Positions 11,949 to 12,954 of a stretch of 12,954 nucleotides of DNA are shown here, one piece after another. The translations under genes and the position numbers were made by a program. This stretch comes from Acidobacteriota bacterium (GTDB taxonomy: Bacteria; Acidobacteriota; Terriglobia; UBA7540). Within the stretch, counting starts at the first letter, position 1, and each line of letters starts with the position of its first letter. The notes beneath the pieces were generated by a model that was given only the letters and a program-made list of their open reading frames with translations, ran no database searches and was not told where the DNA came from. The stretch is taken from the NCBI GenBank assembly GCA_021784615.1, contig JAJYHU010000396.1, positions 1-12,954 of the forward strand, in the 5' to 3' direction.

Positions 11949-12368
11949 TCAGTGTGACGCTTCAATCCGCGTCACAAATCGGGTCGACAGGGGCAGCTTG
12001 TCACTCGCCAGCCTGAATGCTTGACGCGCCTCGGCTTCCGTCACACCCTCAATTTCAAATAAAATCCTGCCCGGCTTTACAACCGCCACCCAAAACTCCG
12101 GCGCGCCTTTTCCCTTTCCCATACGCGTTTCCGCCGGCTTCTTGGTTACCGGCTTATCCGGGAATATCCGGATCCAGAGCTTGCCACCGCGTTTCACGAA
12201 ACGCATAATGGCAACACGGCTCGCTTCAATCTGCCGGTCGGTGATCCAGCCCGGCTGCATAACCTTCAACCCAAAGTCTCCGAAAGAGATCAGGGATCCA
12301 CGCCACGCTTTCCCGTGCATTCTCCCGCGCTGCTGCTTCCGGAACTTCACTTTGCTTGGCATTAACAT
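11949..12368 (-). CDS. rplP: Large-subunit ribosomal protein uL16
   Basis: At 139 residues this has the standard length for L16, which lies beside the A site and is needed for peptidyl transfer and late 50S assembly. The N-terminus MLMPSKVKFRKQQRGRMHGK is near-universal. The loop segment KLWIRIFPDKPVTKKPAETRMGKGKG at 63-88 is the family hallmark and reaches towards the A-site tRNA. ATG at 12368 has AAGGTGG about seven bases upstream, 56 bases after the rpsC stop. The rpsC-rplP-rpmC order is the conserved S10-cluster end. Confidence 0.98.
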   Translation of the reverse strand: MLMPSKVKFRKQQRGRMHGKAWRGSLISFGDFGLKVMQPGWITDRQIEASRVAIMRFVKRGGKLWIRIFPDKPVTKKPAETRMGKGKGAPEFWVAVVKPGRILFEIEGVTEAEARQAFRLASDKLPLSTRFVTRIEASH

Positions 12369-12424
12369 ATTTCGTCCACCTTGGGTCCTGCCTCCCGAAC
12401 TCCGGGATTACAAGATTCGAGACC

Positions 12425-12954
12425 TCAAACGGCAGCCGGTCCGGCAGCCTCCTCAGCTTGCGGCACCCTTGACGGTCGACGCTTCTGCTCAAGGATTTCG
12501 CCGTTATAGATCCAACACTTCACTCCGATTACCCCGTAAGTTGTCATGGCTTCAGCAAGCCCGTAGTCGATATCCGCACGAAGAGTGTGAAGCGGCAACC
12601 GCCCTTGCAGATACCACTCCGAACGCGCGATTTCAGCCCCATTCAGACGCCCGCCGACCCTGACTCGAATCCCTTTGCAACCAAACCGGAGGGCCGCATC
12701 CACGGCCTTGCGCATCGCCCGCCGGAAAGCCACGCGCTTCTCAAGCTGTAGCGCAATGGATTCTGCGACGAGTTGGGCGTTCAACTCAGGGCGGTGCACT
12801 TCCTGGATATTGATCGGCAGGACTTCCCGCCCGGTGCGTTTTTGGACCTCTTGTCGCAGTCGGTCAATCTCCGCCCCTTTGCGCCCGATAATAATACCCG
12901 GCCGGGCCGTATGGATCGTGATCTTCAGCTTGTTTCCCGGCCTCTCGACTTCAA
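12425..12954 (-). CDS. rpsC: Small-subunit ribosomal protein uS3, 5' end cut by the right edge
   Basis: The frame is open to the right edge, so only the C-terminal 175 residues are visible. The protein guards mRNA entry and has helicase activity with S4 and S5. The visible part begins inside the KH type-2 domain: KITIHTARPGIIIGRKGAEI includes the GxxG loop as GRKG, then REVLPINIQEVHRPELNAQL. The C-terminal domain follows with the family signature near GCKGIRVRVGGRLNGAEIAR and ARSEWYLQGRLPLHTLRADIDYG. The protein ends in a short alanine- and glutamate-rich tail. The start codon and about 55 residues should lie outside, presumably preceded by rplV. Confidence 0.97.
   Translation of the reverse strand, partial: EVERPGNKLKITIHTARPGIIIGRKGAEIDRLRQEVQKRTGREVLPINIQEVHRPELNAQLVAESIALQLEKRVAFRRAMRKAVDAALRFGCKGIRVRVGGRLNGAEIARSEWYLQGRLPLHTLRADIDYGLAEAMTTYGVIGVKCWIYNGEILEQKRRPSRVPQAEEAAGPAAV

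Noticed and set aside
12394..12406. Small CCCG/CGGG stem in the rpsC-rplP gap
   Set aside because: Four pairs with a five-base loop is within chance for this composition.
12142..12663. Plus-strand frame of 173 codons crossing rplP and rpsC
   Set aside because: It covers two certain ribosomal genes in antisense, so it is best explained as a shadow of their codon bias.

Overview
This window is a bacterial ribosomal-protein superoperon. Every confident gene is on the minus strand, so transcription runs from the right edge to the left edge. Read in that direction the order is rpsC (5' end cut by the right edge), rplP, rpmC, rpsQ, rplN, rplX, rplE, rpsN, rpsH, rplF, rplR, rpsE, rpmD, rplO, secY, adk, map, infA, rpmJ, rpsM, rpsK, rpsD, rpoA, rplQ. 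This is the S10, spc and alpha clusters of classical bacterial genetics joined into one block, with adk, map and infA between secY and rpmJ. All genes look intact. I see no frameshift, mobile element, tRNA, rRNA or CRISPR array.

Layout. 12425-12954 to 10992: end of the S10 cluster and start of the spc cluster (uS3, uL16, uL29, uS17, uL14). 10992-6930: rest of the spc ribosomal proteins (uL24, uL5, uS14, uS8, uL6, uL18, uS5, uL30, uL15). 6933-4100: secY, adk and map, for protein export, nucleotide balance and N-terminal methionine removal. 4034-382: infA plus the alpha cluster (bL36, uS13, uS11, uS4, RNA polymerase alpha, bL17). 139-381: a non-coding gap with two hairpins after rplQ and a candidate promoter. 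1-138: the start of an unidentified membrane-anchored protein, cut by the left edge.

Packing is tight. There are ATGA overlaps at rpsQ/rplN, rplO/secY and adk/map, and a TAATG overlap at rplN/rplX. The longest gaps inside the operon (56-106 bases) precede rplP, rpsH, infA, rpmJ, rpsM, rpsD and rpoA. Four of these gaps (before rpsH, rpmJ, rpsM and rpoA) hold inverted repeats that could act as RNA regulatory structures.

Organism. Composition is moderately GC-rich. The RpoA N-terminus, the extended SecY and L17, and the zinc-ligand forms of S4, S14, L24 and L36 resemble Acidobacteriota proteins as I recall them. That is an impression from memory, not a search result, and I hold it at about 0.6.

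I did not find a new multi-gene system here. The least ordinary features are a roughly 100-residue low-complexity tail on ribosomal protein L30, TTG start codons on rpsD and rpsE, hairpins in front of rpsM, rpsH and rpoA, a changed C-terminus on S8, and the unidentified downstream membrane protein.
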